A stretch of DNA of 64,000 bases, from NCBI GenBank assembly GCA_022572885.1, contig JACZVC010000008.1, positions 36,368-100,367 of the forward strand, in the 5' to 3' direction. Within the stretch, counting starts at the first letter, position 1. Every line of letters starts with the position of its first letter. Origin of the DNA: Pseudomonadota bacterium. Its GTDB lineage: Bacteria > Pseudomonadota > Gammaproteobacteria > Steroidobacterales > MnTg04. Both the position numbers and the translations under genes were made by a program. Shown here piece by piece: positions 55,243-64,000 of the stretch. The notes beneath the pieces were generated by a model. The model ran no database searches, was not told the DNA's origin, and saw only the letters and a program-made list of their open reading frames with translations.

Positions 55243-56430
55243 CTAGTTTGCTGCACCGGCCAGACGGCTAGCAATCAGATCGACGAGTTTGCGTGCGAGT
55301 ATAAGTTTGTCCTCGGTGGCAAAATGCTTTTTACCGCCCGGCCAGTACGCTGTCAGGGAATTGACCGGCACCTCAAAGCCGAGCCCCGGACCCACCTCGT
55401 TCGCAAAAATCATGTCCAGGTCTTTGTTTTTCATCTTGGCCAGCGCATTGGCCTCCACATCGTCGGTTTCCGCGGCAAAGCCGACACAAAATGGCCGCTT
55501 CTTGCTTGCAGTGACTCCAGCCAGGATATCGGGTGCGGCTATAAAGCTTATCGACATACCGGCTCCGTCCTTTTTAATTTTTTTGGTCTGAATCGAGGCC
55601 GGCTGGTAATCGGATACCGCCGCCGCCGCGATAAATACATCCGCTCCAGACAACGCATCGTTTACTGCGTCACGCATTTGCTCCGCGCTTTCCACATCGA
55701 CCCTGTCGATGCCGGGCGCTGCAGTCAGATAAACCGGGCCGCTGACCAGGATCACACCGGCGCCCGCCTCGGCCGCCGCCTGCGCCATCGCAAAACCCAT
55801 GCGGCCGGAACTTCGGTTGCTGATAAAGCGGACCGGGTCCAGCGCTTCCCGGGTCGGTCCGGCGGTAACCACGATTTTCCTGCCGACAAGCGCCCTGCCG
55901 CTGGTCAGACGCATGGCGATTTCCAGCGGTTCCAGCATTCGCCCGGGGCCGACTTCACCGCAAGCCTGGTCGCCCGCATCCGGACCAAGCAGCGTGATGC
56001 CGCGCTCGCGCAACCGCGCGCAATTCGCCTGGGTCGCCGGGTTGCTCCACATTTGCTGGTTCATCGCTGGCGCGAGAAACAACGGCGCTTCGCTCGCCAG
56101 GCACAAAGTGCCCAGGAGATCGTCCGCCGAGCCGCTTGCCAATCGGGCGATCAGGCTGGCGGTTGCCGGTGCAATCAGGATGAGATCGGCCCAGCGAGCC
56201 AGTTCGATATGCCCCATCGCCGATTCTGCCTGTTCATCCCAGATATCGGTGCGCACGGGCCAGCCGGATACGGCCTGCAAGGTTAGCGGGGTGATGAAAC
56301 GTTGCGCGCCGCCGGTCATCACGACGCGTACTTCTGCGCCCCGCTCGCGCAGGCGACGTACCAGGTCGGGGCTCTTGTAGGCGGCAATGCCACCACTGAC
56401 ACCCAGCAAAATTTTTCCGGCTACAGGCAT
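55243..56430 (-). CDS. coaBC: Bifunctional phosphopantothenoylcysteine decarboxylase/synthetase
   Basis: The 395-residue protein carries two steps of coenzyme A synthesis: CTP-dependent joining of cysteine and flavin-dependent decarboxylation. The N-terminal flavoprotein half has [24 protein letters not shown] and [12 protein letters not shown]; the C-terminal half has [26 protein letters not shown] chose the ATG at 56430 ([14 protein letters not shown]). It is divergent from radC and upstream of dut. Confidence 0.97.
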   Translation of the reverse strand: MPVAGKILLGVSGGIAAYKSPDLVRRLRERGAEVRVVMTGGAQRFITPLTLQAVSGWPVRTDIWDEQAESAMGHIELARWADLILIAPATASLIARLASGSADDLLGTLCLASEAPLFLAPAMNQQMWSNPATQANCARLRERGITLLGPDAGDQACGEVGPGRMLEPLEIAMRLTSGRALVGRKIVVTAGPTREALDPVRFISNRSSGRMGFAMAQAAAEAGAGVILVSGPVYLTAAPGIDRVDVESAEQMRDAVNDALSGADVFIAAAAVSDYQPASIQTKKIKKDGAGMSISFIAAPDILAGVTASKKRPFCVGFAAETDDVEANALAKMKNKDLDMIFANEVGPGLGFEVPVNSLTAYWPGGKKHFATEDKLILARKLVDLIASRLAGAAN

Positions 56431-56577
56431 AGGAGCGGCATTATCCCTGCTCACTGGGACGCGCGCCAGCAAAGCGCCAAATTGAGTGACATTCAGGTGC
56501 GGACGGGCAGATTTCGACCGTGTCTGCCCGGCCGCTTCATGACACGCTTGCGGCTGGTGGTTTCCAGGGAGCTGATG

Positions 56578-57252
56578 ATGGGTATTCGCGACTGGCCAAA
56601 AACCGAGCGTCCGCGCGAGAGGCTGCTGGCACACGGTGCAGAGGCGATCTCCGAGGCCGAGTTACTCGCCTGCTGGCTGGGCTCCGGCAGCCGTGGTTCA
56701 TCGGCCATCGACCTGGCGCGAAGCCTGCTGTCCAGGTTTGGCGGCCTGCGCGGCCTTTTTCATGCTTCAATGGACGATGTATGCGAGCAACAGGGTTTTG
56801 GCCCGGCGCGCTACGTCCAGATGCAGGCCTGGCTGGAGTTATCCCGCCGCTACCTCGCCGAAACCCTGCCTCGCGGCCCCGAGCTGACCAGTCCCGGCGC
56901 CACCAGCCGATTCCTGCAGGCCAAGCTCAGGGACCTGGACCATGAGCTGTTTTGTGCGCTGTTCCTGGACAATCGTCACCGGGTGATTCGCTTTCAGCCC
57001 CTTTTCCGCGGCACCATCGATGGCGCCAGCGTGCACCCGCGGGACGTCGTCAAACAAGCGCTGCGGCTCAATGCCGCCGCAATGATACTGGCTCATAACC
57101 ACCCGTCGGGGGTGGCCGAGCCCAGCCAGGCGGACCACCTGATCACGCGGCGATTACGGGATGCGCTGGCGCTGGTGGATATTCGCGTCCTCGATCACCT
57201 GGTGGTCGGCGATGGAACCTGTTTTTCCTTCGCCGAACAGGGGTTTTTATAG
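56578..57252 (+). CDS. radC: RadC/JAB domain protein
   Basis: The 224-residue protein has an N-terminal helix-hairpin-helix region ([28 protein letters not shown]) and the JAB metal site [14 protein letters not shown] near 170. RadC-like proteins are linked to DNA metabolism though their activity is debated. I chose the ATG at 56578, spaced 6 bases from AGGGAG; another ATG lies one codon earlier. Confidence 0.95.
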   Translation: MGIRDWPKTERPRERLLAHGAEAISEAELLACWLGSGSRGSSAIDLARSLLSRFGGLRGLFHASMDDVCEQQGFGPARYVQMQAWLELSRRYLAETLPRGPELTSPGATSRFLQAKLRDLDHELFCALFLDNRHRVIRFQPLFRGTIDGASVHPRDVVKQALRLNAAAMILAHNHPSGVAEPSQADHLITRRLRDALALVDIRVLDHLVVGDGTCFSFAEQGFL

Positions 57253-57296
57253 GCCGGGCTACAGCCAGATCAGCCTTCTCCAGCACCCGGTTTTTC

Positions 57297-57325
57297 TTGC
57301 GCGCAGCCCGCCATACTGGTATAAA
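57297..57325 (+). promoter_or_regulatory. Sigma-70-type promoter for rpmB-rpmG
   Basis: TTGCGC (57297-57302) and TATAAA (57320-57325) are separated by 17 bases, a good match to the consensus, 64 bases before the rpmB ATG. Confidence 0.65.
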
Positions 57326-57389
57326 GTCCCGCTTTTCGCCAACCCGGCAAGGTCCGGCTGGTATTCGTTGAAACGAAGGATTCAAGACC

Positions 57390-57626
57390 ATGTCCAGAGT
57401 ATGTCAGGTCACTGGCAAACGACCGATGACCGGGAACAATGTTTCCCATGCCAACAACCACAACAAGCGCCGGTTTTTGCCGAATTTGCACAAGCATCGC
57501 TTCTGGCTGGAAAGCGAGAAACGCTTTGTCCGGCTGAAAGTGTCGGCCAAGGGGATGCGGATCATCGACAAATTCGGTATCGAAAAGGTTATCGGCGATC
57601 TGCGCGCGCGCGGTGAGAAAGTCTGA
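57390..57626 (+). CDS. rpmB: 50S ribosomal protein L28
   Basis: The 78-residue basic protein has the L28 pattern [34 protein letters not shown]. It is cotranscribed with rpmG from a strong promoter and followed by a terminator after rpmG. Confidence 0.98.
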   Translation: MSRVCQVTGKRPMTGNNVSHANNHNKRRFLPNLHKHRFWLESEKRFVRLKVSAKGMRIIDKFGIEKVIGDLRARGEKV

Positions 57627-57671
57627 GGCTGATTCGGCTTGTTGCTGTCGCCAGCGGATGAGGAATTAATT

Positions 57672-57827
57672 ATGAGAGACAAAATCAGGTTGGTATCGTC
57701 CGCTGGAACCGGGCATTTCTACACCACGACCAAGAACAAGCGCTTGCACCCGGAAAAGGTCGAGATCAAAAAATACGACCCTACGATCCGCAAGCACGTG
57801 ATCTACAAGGAAGCCAAGATCAAATAA
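57672..57827 (+). CDS. rpmG: 50S ribosomal protein L33
   Basis: The 51-residue protein has the L33 pattern [23 protein letters not shown] and ends [11 protein letters not shown]. The usual zinc-binding cysteines of the C+ form are absent, so it is the zinc-free C- type. Confidence 0.98.
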   Translation: MRDKIRLVSSAGTGHFYTTTKNKRLHPEKVEIKKYDPTIRKHVIYKEAKIK

Positions 57828-57857
57828 GTAGAAGTTAAGTAGAAACGATACAAAAAG

Positions 57858-57882
57858 AACCCGCCTGTTGGCGGGTTTTTTT
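57858..57882 (+). terminator. Intrinsic terminator after rpmG
   Basis: AACCCGCC (57858-57865) and GGCGGGTT (57870-57877) form an 8-bp stem with a TGTT loop, followed by a run of T. It also serves the convergent desaturase gene. Confidence 0.9.
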
Positions 57883-57902
57883 GTAATTTGAGAGTTCTGT
57901 TG

Positions 57903-59090
57903 TCAGATCGCCATTGCCGGTTGCAGACGATATCTTTTCAGTACTTCGGCGAATTCCTGCAACGCACGGATGCCGCTGGCTTCCGCTTCCGCGATCCAGT
58001 CGTGCAACTGGGCGAGCAGTTTCTCGTTGCTGACATCGGTCGCACCGGTCCAAAGATCACGCAGCCGTTCACGAAACTCAACGACGGTTTTGAGTGCGTG
58101 ATTGTTATCCAGGATCTCGTGCAGGCGTGCATGGGCTTTTTCATCCAGCAACGTCGGTCGCCGAATCAGCAATTTGCGCGCCCGGCGCAATAAACCGTCA
58201 GCCGCGTCCGCACCGCGTAATTCCTTGTGAAATACAGGCAGCGTCACTGTTTTTGTGTAATTTCGCAGCACATGCATGCGATTGATCATGATTGCGCGCA
58301 AGGCTTCCAGATTAGCCACGGGTTCGTCCGCGAACACCGGCGCCGGCACTACGCGGCGGACCTTGGCCAGACCAAGGAATTTCATGATGCTGATGAACCC
58401 CCAGCCGATATCGAATTCCCATGGGCGGACCGAAAATTTCGCCGAACTCGGGAATGCGTGGTGATTGTTGTGCAACTCTTCGCCGCCAACGAAGATCGCG
58501 AGCGGAGTGATGTTGGTCGAAGCGTCATCGCATTCGAAATTGCGGTAGCCATAGTAGTGACCGATGCCATTAATGATTCCGGCGGCAAACAGCGGCATGG
58601 AAATCATCTGGAAGGCAATAATGATGATGCCCGGGACACCGAACAACAACAGATCCAGCAGCACCATCAGGATAATCCCGCCATAGGGCACGCGTTCGTA
58701 AACATTGCGCTCGACCCAGTCGTCGGGGCAACCGCGGCCGTATTTCTCCAGCGTTTCCGGGTTGCTGGCCTGCACCTTGTATAACTCGGCGCCTTCCAGC
58801 AGGACTTTTTTCAGACCTACCATCTGTGGGCTGTGCGGGTCTTCCTCGGTCTCGCAACGGGCGTGGTGTTTGCGATGTACGGCGACCCACTGGCGAGTCA
58901 GCATGCCCGAGGTCATCCAGATCCACAGGCGGAAAAAATGGCGCAGCCACGGATGCAGGTCCAGCGCGCGGTGCGTTGCGTCCCGGTGCAGATAAACCGT
59001 AACCGCGAATATGCTGACTTGAAACATGATCAATGCGGCTATCACATAGCCCCAGAAATCGAGATTGAGAATGCCGTACAGATATTCCAT
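57903..59090 (-). CDS. Membrane fatty-acid desaturase (delta-9 type)
   Basis: The 395-residue enzyme has three histidine boxes that bind the di-iron site: HRDATH near 36, HRKHH near 71 and HNNHH near 215. Membrane helices lie at about 8-30, 45-62, 135-165 and 170-190. The C-terminal 130 residues are helical and less conserved. It introduces a double bond into acyl-CoA or membrane-bound acyl chains. I chose the ATG at 59090; a TTG eight codons earlier is in frame. Confidence 0.92.
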   Translation of the reverse strand: MEYLYGILNLDFWGYVIAALIMFQVSIFAVTVYLHRDATHRALDLHPWLRHFFRLWIWMTSGMLTRQWVAVHRKHHARCETEEDPHSPQMVGLKKVLLEGAELYKVQASNPETLEKYGRGCPDDWVERNVYERVPYGGIILMVLLDLLLFGVPGIIIIAFQMISMPLFAAGIINGIGHYYGYRNFECDDASTNITPLAIFVGGEELHNNHHAFPSSAKFSVRPWEFDIGWGFISIMKFLGLAKVRRVVPAPVFADEPVANLEALRAIMINRMHVLRNYTKTVTLPVFHKELRGADAADGLLRRARKLLIRRPTLLDEKAHARLHEILDNNHALKTVVEFRERLRDLWTGATDVSNEKLLAQLHDWIAEAEASGIRALQEFAEVLKRYRLQPAMAI

Positions 59091-59230
59091 CGATTCGTTG
59101 TCCTGTTGGCGCAAACGCGCGCACTATAACGTATGACACCTGCCGGTTAAAGGAATCACATCATATATTGCGGGACAGCAATGAAAATACAAGCATGGCG
59201 GGGTCAAACAGATGATATTAAAGGATTTTT

Positions 59231-60046
59231 ATGCCGGAACTACCCGAGGTAGAAACCGCTCGGCGGGGCATTGAACCGCACCTGCGGGGCCAGCGCATCG
59301 TCCGCGTAGACCTGCGCCAGACCCGACTCCGCTTTCCGGTAACCCGCGGGCTCGCGGATTCGCTGACCGGCGCCAGGATTAGCGAAGTCGGACGCCGCGG
59401 CAAGTATCTGCTGGTCGGGACCAATCGCGGCACCTTGCTTATTCACCTGGGCATGTCCGGCAGCCTGCGAATCCTGGCCGGGTTCGAGGCAGCCGGTCGC
59501 CATGATCATTGGGATATCTGGCTGGAAAATGGCCACGGGCTGCGTTTCACCGACCCGCGTCGGTTCGGCAGCCTGCTCTGGACCACCAGGGACCCTCTGA
59601 AACACCGCTTGCTAAGACACCTGGGCCCCGAACCGTTGACCAAAGATTTCAATGGCGCTTACCTGTATGCGCTTGCTCACCGTCGCAAGACGCCGATCAA
59701 GCCATTGCTCATGGATGGGCGGGTGGTGGTGGGTATCGGTAATATTTATGCCAGCGAAGCGCTTTTCGCGGCTGGCATCCGGCCTACCCGGCAGTCGGGT
59801 CGCATCAGCTTCGAACGTATGGAATTGCTGGTTAGCAAGGTCAAGGACGTGCTGCGCAGGGCGATCAGGGCCGGTGGCACGACGCTGCGTGATTTCACGG
59901 GCAGCGAGGGAACACCGGGGTATTTTGCGCAGGAATTATCCGTTTATGACCGGGCGGGCCAGCCGTGTCCACGGTGTTCCGCACCGGTTCGGAAAACGAT
60001 TCTTGGCCAGAGGGCTTCCTATTACTGCGTGGATTGCCAACGCTAG
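59231..60046 (+). CDS. mutM: Formamidopyrimidine-DNA glycosylase MutM
   Basis: The 271-residue glycosylase removes 8-oxoguanine. The catalytic N-terminal proline and glutamate are in MPELPEVET. It has GRRGKYLL with the conserved lysine, GNIYASEALF, and a C-terminal zinc finger CPRC...CVDCQR. It converges with a ferredoxin gene, 8 bases apart. Confidence 0.98.
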   Translation: MPELPEVETARRGIEPHLRGQRIVRVDLRQTRLRFPVTRGLADSLTGARISEVGRRGKYLLVGTNRGTLLIHLGMSGSLRILAGFEAAGRHDHWDIWLENGHGLRFTDPRRFGSLLWTTRDPLKHRLLRHLGPEPLTKDFNGAYLYALAHRRKTPIKPLLMDGRVVVGIGNIYASEALFAAGIRPTRQSGRISFERMELLVSKVKDVLRRAIRAGGTTLRDFTGSEGTPGYFAQELSVYDRAGQPCPRCSAPVRKTILGQRASYYCVDCQR

Positions 60047-60054
60047 GGCGAGGG

Positions 60055-60799
<745 letters not shown>

Positions 60800-60809
60800 A
60801 TGTCTGCCT

Positions 60810-61391
60810 TCAGCCCGGCGGTGGTTGCCGCCGAAACAGATAATAACCGACCTGGCCGGCCTTGCTCTCCCGCCAAAGCATCCACCCAGGTGGAATTCCC
60901 GATAGCGGTTCGCGAGCCGGGTTTTCAGCATATACAAAGGCATCTTTGCCGAGCCAGCCATTGGCTTCAAGTTCCTGCATCGCTGGGGCCAGCAACGTAC
61001 TTTGGTAGGGCGGGTCGAGAAAAACGATATCGAACTTTCGAACCGGCCCTTGCAGGTATGCCAACGCGTCACCGCAGACGACTTCCGCTTCGGCCTCGAG
61101 TATATCGAGCTGATCGAGGAGGTGGGATGTTGCCCGCCGGTTTTTTTCCACAAAAACCACGTTCGCAGCGCCACGCGACAAAGCCTCGATGCCAAGCGCG
61201 CCGCTGCCGGCGAACAAATCCAGGCAGACGGCGTTTCTGACCGGTTTTGCGAGCCAGTTGAACAAGGTCTCACGGACCCGGTCCGGTGTCGGCCGCAGGC
61301 CCGCAGCATCGACAATGGCCATTTTTCTGCCGCGCCAGCGACCGCCGATGATGCGATACTTGCCTGGGAGTCCCGAGTTACTATGTTGCAC
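60810..61391 (-). CDS. rsmD: 16S rRNA (guanine-N2)-methyltransferase RsmD
   Basis: The 193-residue enzyme methylates G966 of 16S rRNA. It shows [29 protein letters not shown] motif [19 protein letters not shown] and catalytic FLDPPYQ. The start is a GTG at 61391; no better start follows before the conserved region. rsmD-coaD is a standard pair, often divergent from ftsY. Confidence 0.96.
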   Translation of the reverse strand: MQHSNSGLPGKYRIIGGRWRGRKMAIVDAAGLRPTPDRVRETLFNWLAKPVRNAVCLDLFAGSGALGIEALSRGAANVVFVEKNRRATSHLLDQLDILEAEAEVVCGDALAYLQGPVRKFDIVFLDPPYQSTLLAPAMQELEANGWLGKDAFVYAENPAREPLSGIPPGWMLWRESKAGQVGYYLFRRQPPPG

Positions 61392-61551
61392 TGCAGTATC
61401 GATCCTCGATTCTGGCCGGGAGCCGCCGCCTGTAGCCAGATTCGGCCCCTACTGTTCCTTGCGTTTTACAAGATAACAAGCGTAATCTTAGCAGCATAAA
61501 TAAGCCCGCCAGGGTTAATCAAAACAACAGTTATACCTCAGGAGCTCAGGC

Positions 61552-63690
61552 ATGAATCCACGTATCGCTGCGGTACTTTTCACCGCCAGTCTTTTCTTAG
61601 CTGGATGTTTCTCGGACGCGGACAAAAAAGATATAGTCGGCAGCATGGCGCCGGCACCGCCGCCGGGAGGAACAGCACCGCCACCGCCTGCGACTGGCTT
61701 CAGGGCGCTTTACGTGCTTGCCGCGGGTGCGTTGCCATACCCGAACTCGCTGTTTTTCAACGGCAGCACGGATGGCACGATGAACCTGCCGCTGCTAGCT
61801 ACATCGCCGCTGAACGCTACGCTAAATACGCTCGACGGTTTTTCGACTACCCAGTATTTCAACCAGAATTTCAGCGCCCCCATCGACCCCGCGTCCATCA
61901 TTGGCGGCGTTACGGTCAATGTGCTTGAAGTGGTTGAGGACCTGGCCACGACGGCCACCATTGGTGTGGTCGGTGGCCTGATACCGGGTGTGGACTACAG
62001 TGTCGGCCTGGCACCGGACCTCGATGCGGGCGGGGCGACCTTGCAGGTTCGGCCTTTGAAGCCACTCAATCCATCGAGCTCCTACCTGGTGTTGATGACC
62101 AGCGGTATTACCGACATCCTTGGAAACCCGGCAACAGCGGACACCGATTATGCCGGGCTGCGCGATGCCGCCCTCGCCGGTATCACCCTGCCCGACCCCA
62201 CGCTGGATGGCCTGCGGCAACTGATCGGCGCTCACCTGGCGATCGCCGGGGCGATCGGCATGAACCCGGCAGCGATTATTTCCAGCGCCAATTTCCGCAC
62301 CCAGTCGATCGGCAACGTCATGGCGGCAGCAGCAGCCCAGACAGTGGGTCAGGGCGCCGTGGTCGGACCATTCCCCGGCGCGCCGGTGGGATGTCCGTTC
62401 GAGCCTTTGAACACAGCCTGCGTGTTGCCGCCGAGCGCGATGCCGAGCGGTAATGCCGACATCTATGTCGGCCAGCTGGTTGTCGATTACTACAGCGACA
62501 CGCCGGCAACCGGCGATCCGGTTTCTTCGTTCTGGACCGGCGCACCATTCACCCTGGATCCGACGGCCACGCCGACCAATTTTGTCCATCGCTTCAACCC
62601 AGTCCCGGTCGCAACAGCGACCTTTGGTATACCGCTGATGATGACCGTGCCCAACGCCACCTCGGCCTGGATACAGGCGGTCGGAGCTCCGCCGCCAGGC
62701 GGCTGGCCCGTGGTCATTTTTTCGCATGGCATAACCCGCAACCGTACCGATATGCTGGCGCTGGCCGAACCGTTCGCCGATGCCGGTTTCGTGGTCATAG
62801 CGATCGATCATCCCTTGCATGGACTTACCGAGCCGAACCCGCTGGTCGATCCCACCGGAATATTCTTCCAGCCGGGTGCCGAGCGTACTTTTGACCTCGA
62901 TGCCATCGACAACGTGACTTTCGCCCCGGGCCCGGACGGGCTGATTGACATATCGGGGTTCCACGCATTTCTCAACCTGGGCAACCCGCTGACTATCCGT
63001 GACGCGTGGCGCCAGGGCGCGGTCGATCTGATCGCACTGGCCCGCACGATCGGCATCATCGATGTCGATGGCAACGGCAGCCCCAACGATGCGGCGGACC
63101 TCGATGGCAACCGCGTGCATTATGTCGGCCAGTCGCTGGGCAGCATGATCGGCATCAATGCGTTGACCCACAGCAGTGATTTCAGATCGGCGACACTGGG
63201 CGTACCCGGCGGCCTGATTCTGCAACTGGCCCTGGATTCGCAATCCTTCGGCGCGCTGGTTACCGGAGCGCTTGCGGCACAGGGCCTGACGCCGGGCACA
63301 TCGTTGTTCAATAACACCCTCCGTGACATGCAAACCGCTATCGACGGGGCCGATCCGTGGAATTTCGCGGCCGGCGCCCTGGGCCAGCCGGTACACATGA
63401 TCGAGGTCATCGGCGATACGACCGTACCCAACAGCGCGACCGAGCGCCTGATCGACGTCATGGGGCTGCCCGGCATCTCGACGCCGGGACCGAATTTCGT
63501 CTCGCAAGGCGTGGTTCGATTTACCGAAGGCAGCCATGGCTCGCAGCTCGATCCCACGGCCAGCCTCGCCGCAACCATCGAGATGATGACGCAGACGGTG
63601 GTTTTCCACGCAGGCGTTCCTGGCGTATTGCCGGGAGACGGCTTGGTTATCCTGATCAGCAATCCGGCGATTATCTCGACTCAGCCGTAG
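61552..63690 (+). CDS. VolA/virulence-factor-lipase-like lipoprotein
   Basis: The 712-residue protein has a lipoprotein signal (LFLAGCFS, Cys near 19), a proline- and glycine-rich linker (about 34-48), and an N-terminal domain of the bacterial virulence-factor lipase type. An alpha/beta-hydrolase domain (about 375-700) follows, with oxyanion motif VIFSHGITRNRTD, the nucleophile elbow GQSLGS and a late histidine in TEGSHGS. Members release fatty acids from lysolipids at the cell surface. It is followed by a terminator and sits between rsmD and ftsY. Confidence 0.88.
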   Translation: MNPRIAAVLFTASLFLAGCFSDADKKDIVGSMAPAPPPGGTAPPPPATGFRALYVLAAGALPYPNSLFFNGSTDGTMNLPLLATSPLNATLNTLDGFSTTQYFNQNFSAPIDPASIIGGVTVNVLEVVEDLATTATIGVVGGLIPGVDYSVGLAPDLDAGGATLQVRPLKPLNPSSSYLVLMTSGITDILGNPATADTDYAGLRDAALAGITLPDPTLDGLRQLIGAHLAIAGAIGMNPAAIISSANFRTQSIGNVMAAAAAQTVGQGAVVGPFPGAPVGCPFEPLNTACVLPPSAMPSGNADIYVGQLVVDYYSDTPATGDPVSSFWTGAPFTLDPTATPTNFVHRFNPVPVATATFGIPLMMTVPNATSAWIQAVGAPPPGGWPVVIFSHGITRNRTDMLALAEPFADAGFVVIAIDHPLHGLTEPNPLVDPTGIFFQPGAERTFDLDAIDNVTFAPGPDGLIDISGFHAFLNLGNPLTIRDAWRQGAVDLIALARTIGIIDVDGNGSPNDAADLDGNRVHYVGQSLGSMIGINALTHSSDFRSATLGVPGGLILQLALDSQSFGALVTGALAAQGLTPGTSLFNNTLRDMQTAIDGADPWNFAAGALGQPVHMIEVIGDTTVPNSATERLIDVMGLPGISTPGPNFVSQGVVRFTEGSHGSQLDPTASLAATIEMMTQTVVFHAGVPGVLPGDGLVILISNPAIISTQP

Positions 63691-63717
63691 ATTCGCGCAG
63701 GAACATAAAAAAACCCT

Positions 63718-63743
63718 GGGCGGCCTTTGGGCCGCCCTTTTTT
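63718..63743 (+). terminator. Intrinsic terminator after the lipase gene
   Basis: GGGCGGCC (63718-63725) and GGCCGCCC (63730-63737) form an 8-bp stem with a TTTG loop, followed by six T. Confidence 0.93.
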
Positions 63744-63795
63744 ATTCCTGCCCGCGACTGGTTAGCATTAACAGAGGTTAGTAAACTCTACACCG

Positions 63796-64000
63796 ATGCT
63801 AAAACGAAAATCCTACGCAGCCAAGGATGAGTCACGACAGAACCCGGCAGGGTTTTTGCAGCGAGTGCGGCAACGCCTTAATAAAGGTGACTCGTGGCTG
63901 ACTCGCGATATCACCGACTTTGTCCCGAGCGGCAAGATCGATGACGAGGTCATGGAGGAACTGGAAACACGGCTGCTGCTGGCCGATGTCGGCGTGGATG
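63796..64000 (+). CDS. ftsY: Signal recognition particle receptor FtsY (partial)
   Basis: The first 68 codons of ftsY, cut by the window end. DFVPSGKIDDEVMEELETRLLLADVGVD matches the start of the N domain of FtsY. The acidic N-terminal A domain found in enteric FtsY is nearly absent. FtsY docks SRP-ribosome complexes at the membrane. Confidence 0.92.
   Translation, partial: MLKRKSYAAKDESRQNPAGFLQRVRQRLNKGDSWLTRDITDFVPSGKIDDEVMEELETRLLLADVGVD

Noticed and set aside
55237..56286. A 349-codon plus-strand frame
   Set aside because: It lies antisense to coaBC and is arginine-rich without domains.
61822..63609. A 595-codon frame on the minus strand
   Set aside because: It is opposite the lipase gene, rich in arginine and histidine as expected for an antisense shadow, with no recognisable domain.
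63661..63795. A frame continuing past the lipase stop
   Set aside because: The region holds the strong terminator and the ftsY leader.

Overview
The window is chromosomal DNA of a gammaproteobacterium of moderately high GC. The evidence is the set of neighbouring housekeeping genes: rsmD-coaD-4Fe4S ferredoxin facing mutM, radC-rpmB-rpmG facing coaBC-dut, pyrE facing xthA, mutY-yggX, typA, trmB and ftsY. Proteins with a TolB/FlgO-like domain plus TPRs, a large AsmA protein and many lipoproteins fit a marine or sediment lineage such as Woeseiales; that placement is inference.

Bases 1-8100 are an integrated island. A tyrosine integrase (6874-7956), with an overlapping excisionase-like gene, ends beside the 3' end of a tRNA-Phe (8024-8099), the probable attachment site. 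The island carries a tightly coupled minus-strand type I restriction-modification operon: hsdM, a DUF4062 (TIR-like) gene, hsdS, and a restriction subunit cut by the window edge. That last gene starts with an HNH nuclease domain fused through a linker to a normal HsdR N-terminus. An array of five helically phased CCTTATCA repeats lies between the two divergent gene sets. This composite restriction system is the best candidate for something undescribed.

Bases 8.3-25 kb: two-gene ergothioneine synthesis (egtBD); a minus-strand chain of AsmA, SRPBCC protein, mutY and yggX behind a TolB/TPR gene; an ECF sigma, anti-sigma-like and DUF4097 operon; and a signalling cluster with a REC-EAL protein, a NarL-type regulator with its kinase, and a hybrid multi-PAS kinase.

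Bases 25-35.7 kb: a methyltransferase, NfeD with an SPFH protein, a secreted beta-propeller, an NlpC/P60 lipoprotein, an M16 peptidase, a MerT/MerP-like pair, a second methyltransferase, an IS110-family element, REP-like palindromes and tRNA-Gly(CCC).

Bases 35.7-50.7 kb: an acyltransferase and typA; an operon of two DUF1538 membrane proteins with a PII-like and a CBS protein; rhlE; a second TolB/TPR protein; a TPR-methyltransferase fusion; an arylsulfotransferase-like lipoprotein; and trmB preceded by what looks like a thiS/thiG deletion scar.

Bases 50.7-64 kb: a decayed Rieske gene, an AmpG-like transporter, xthA, pyrE, a DUF4124 protein, dut, coaBC, radC, rpmB, rpmG, a fatty-acid desaturase, mutM, ferredoxin, coaD, rsmD, a VolA-like lipase lipoprotein and the start of ftsY.
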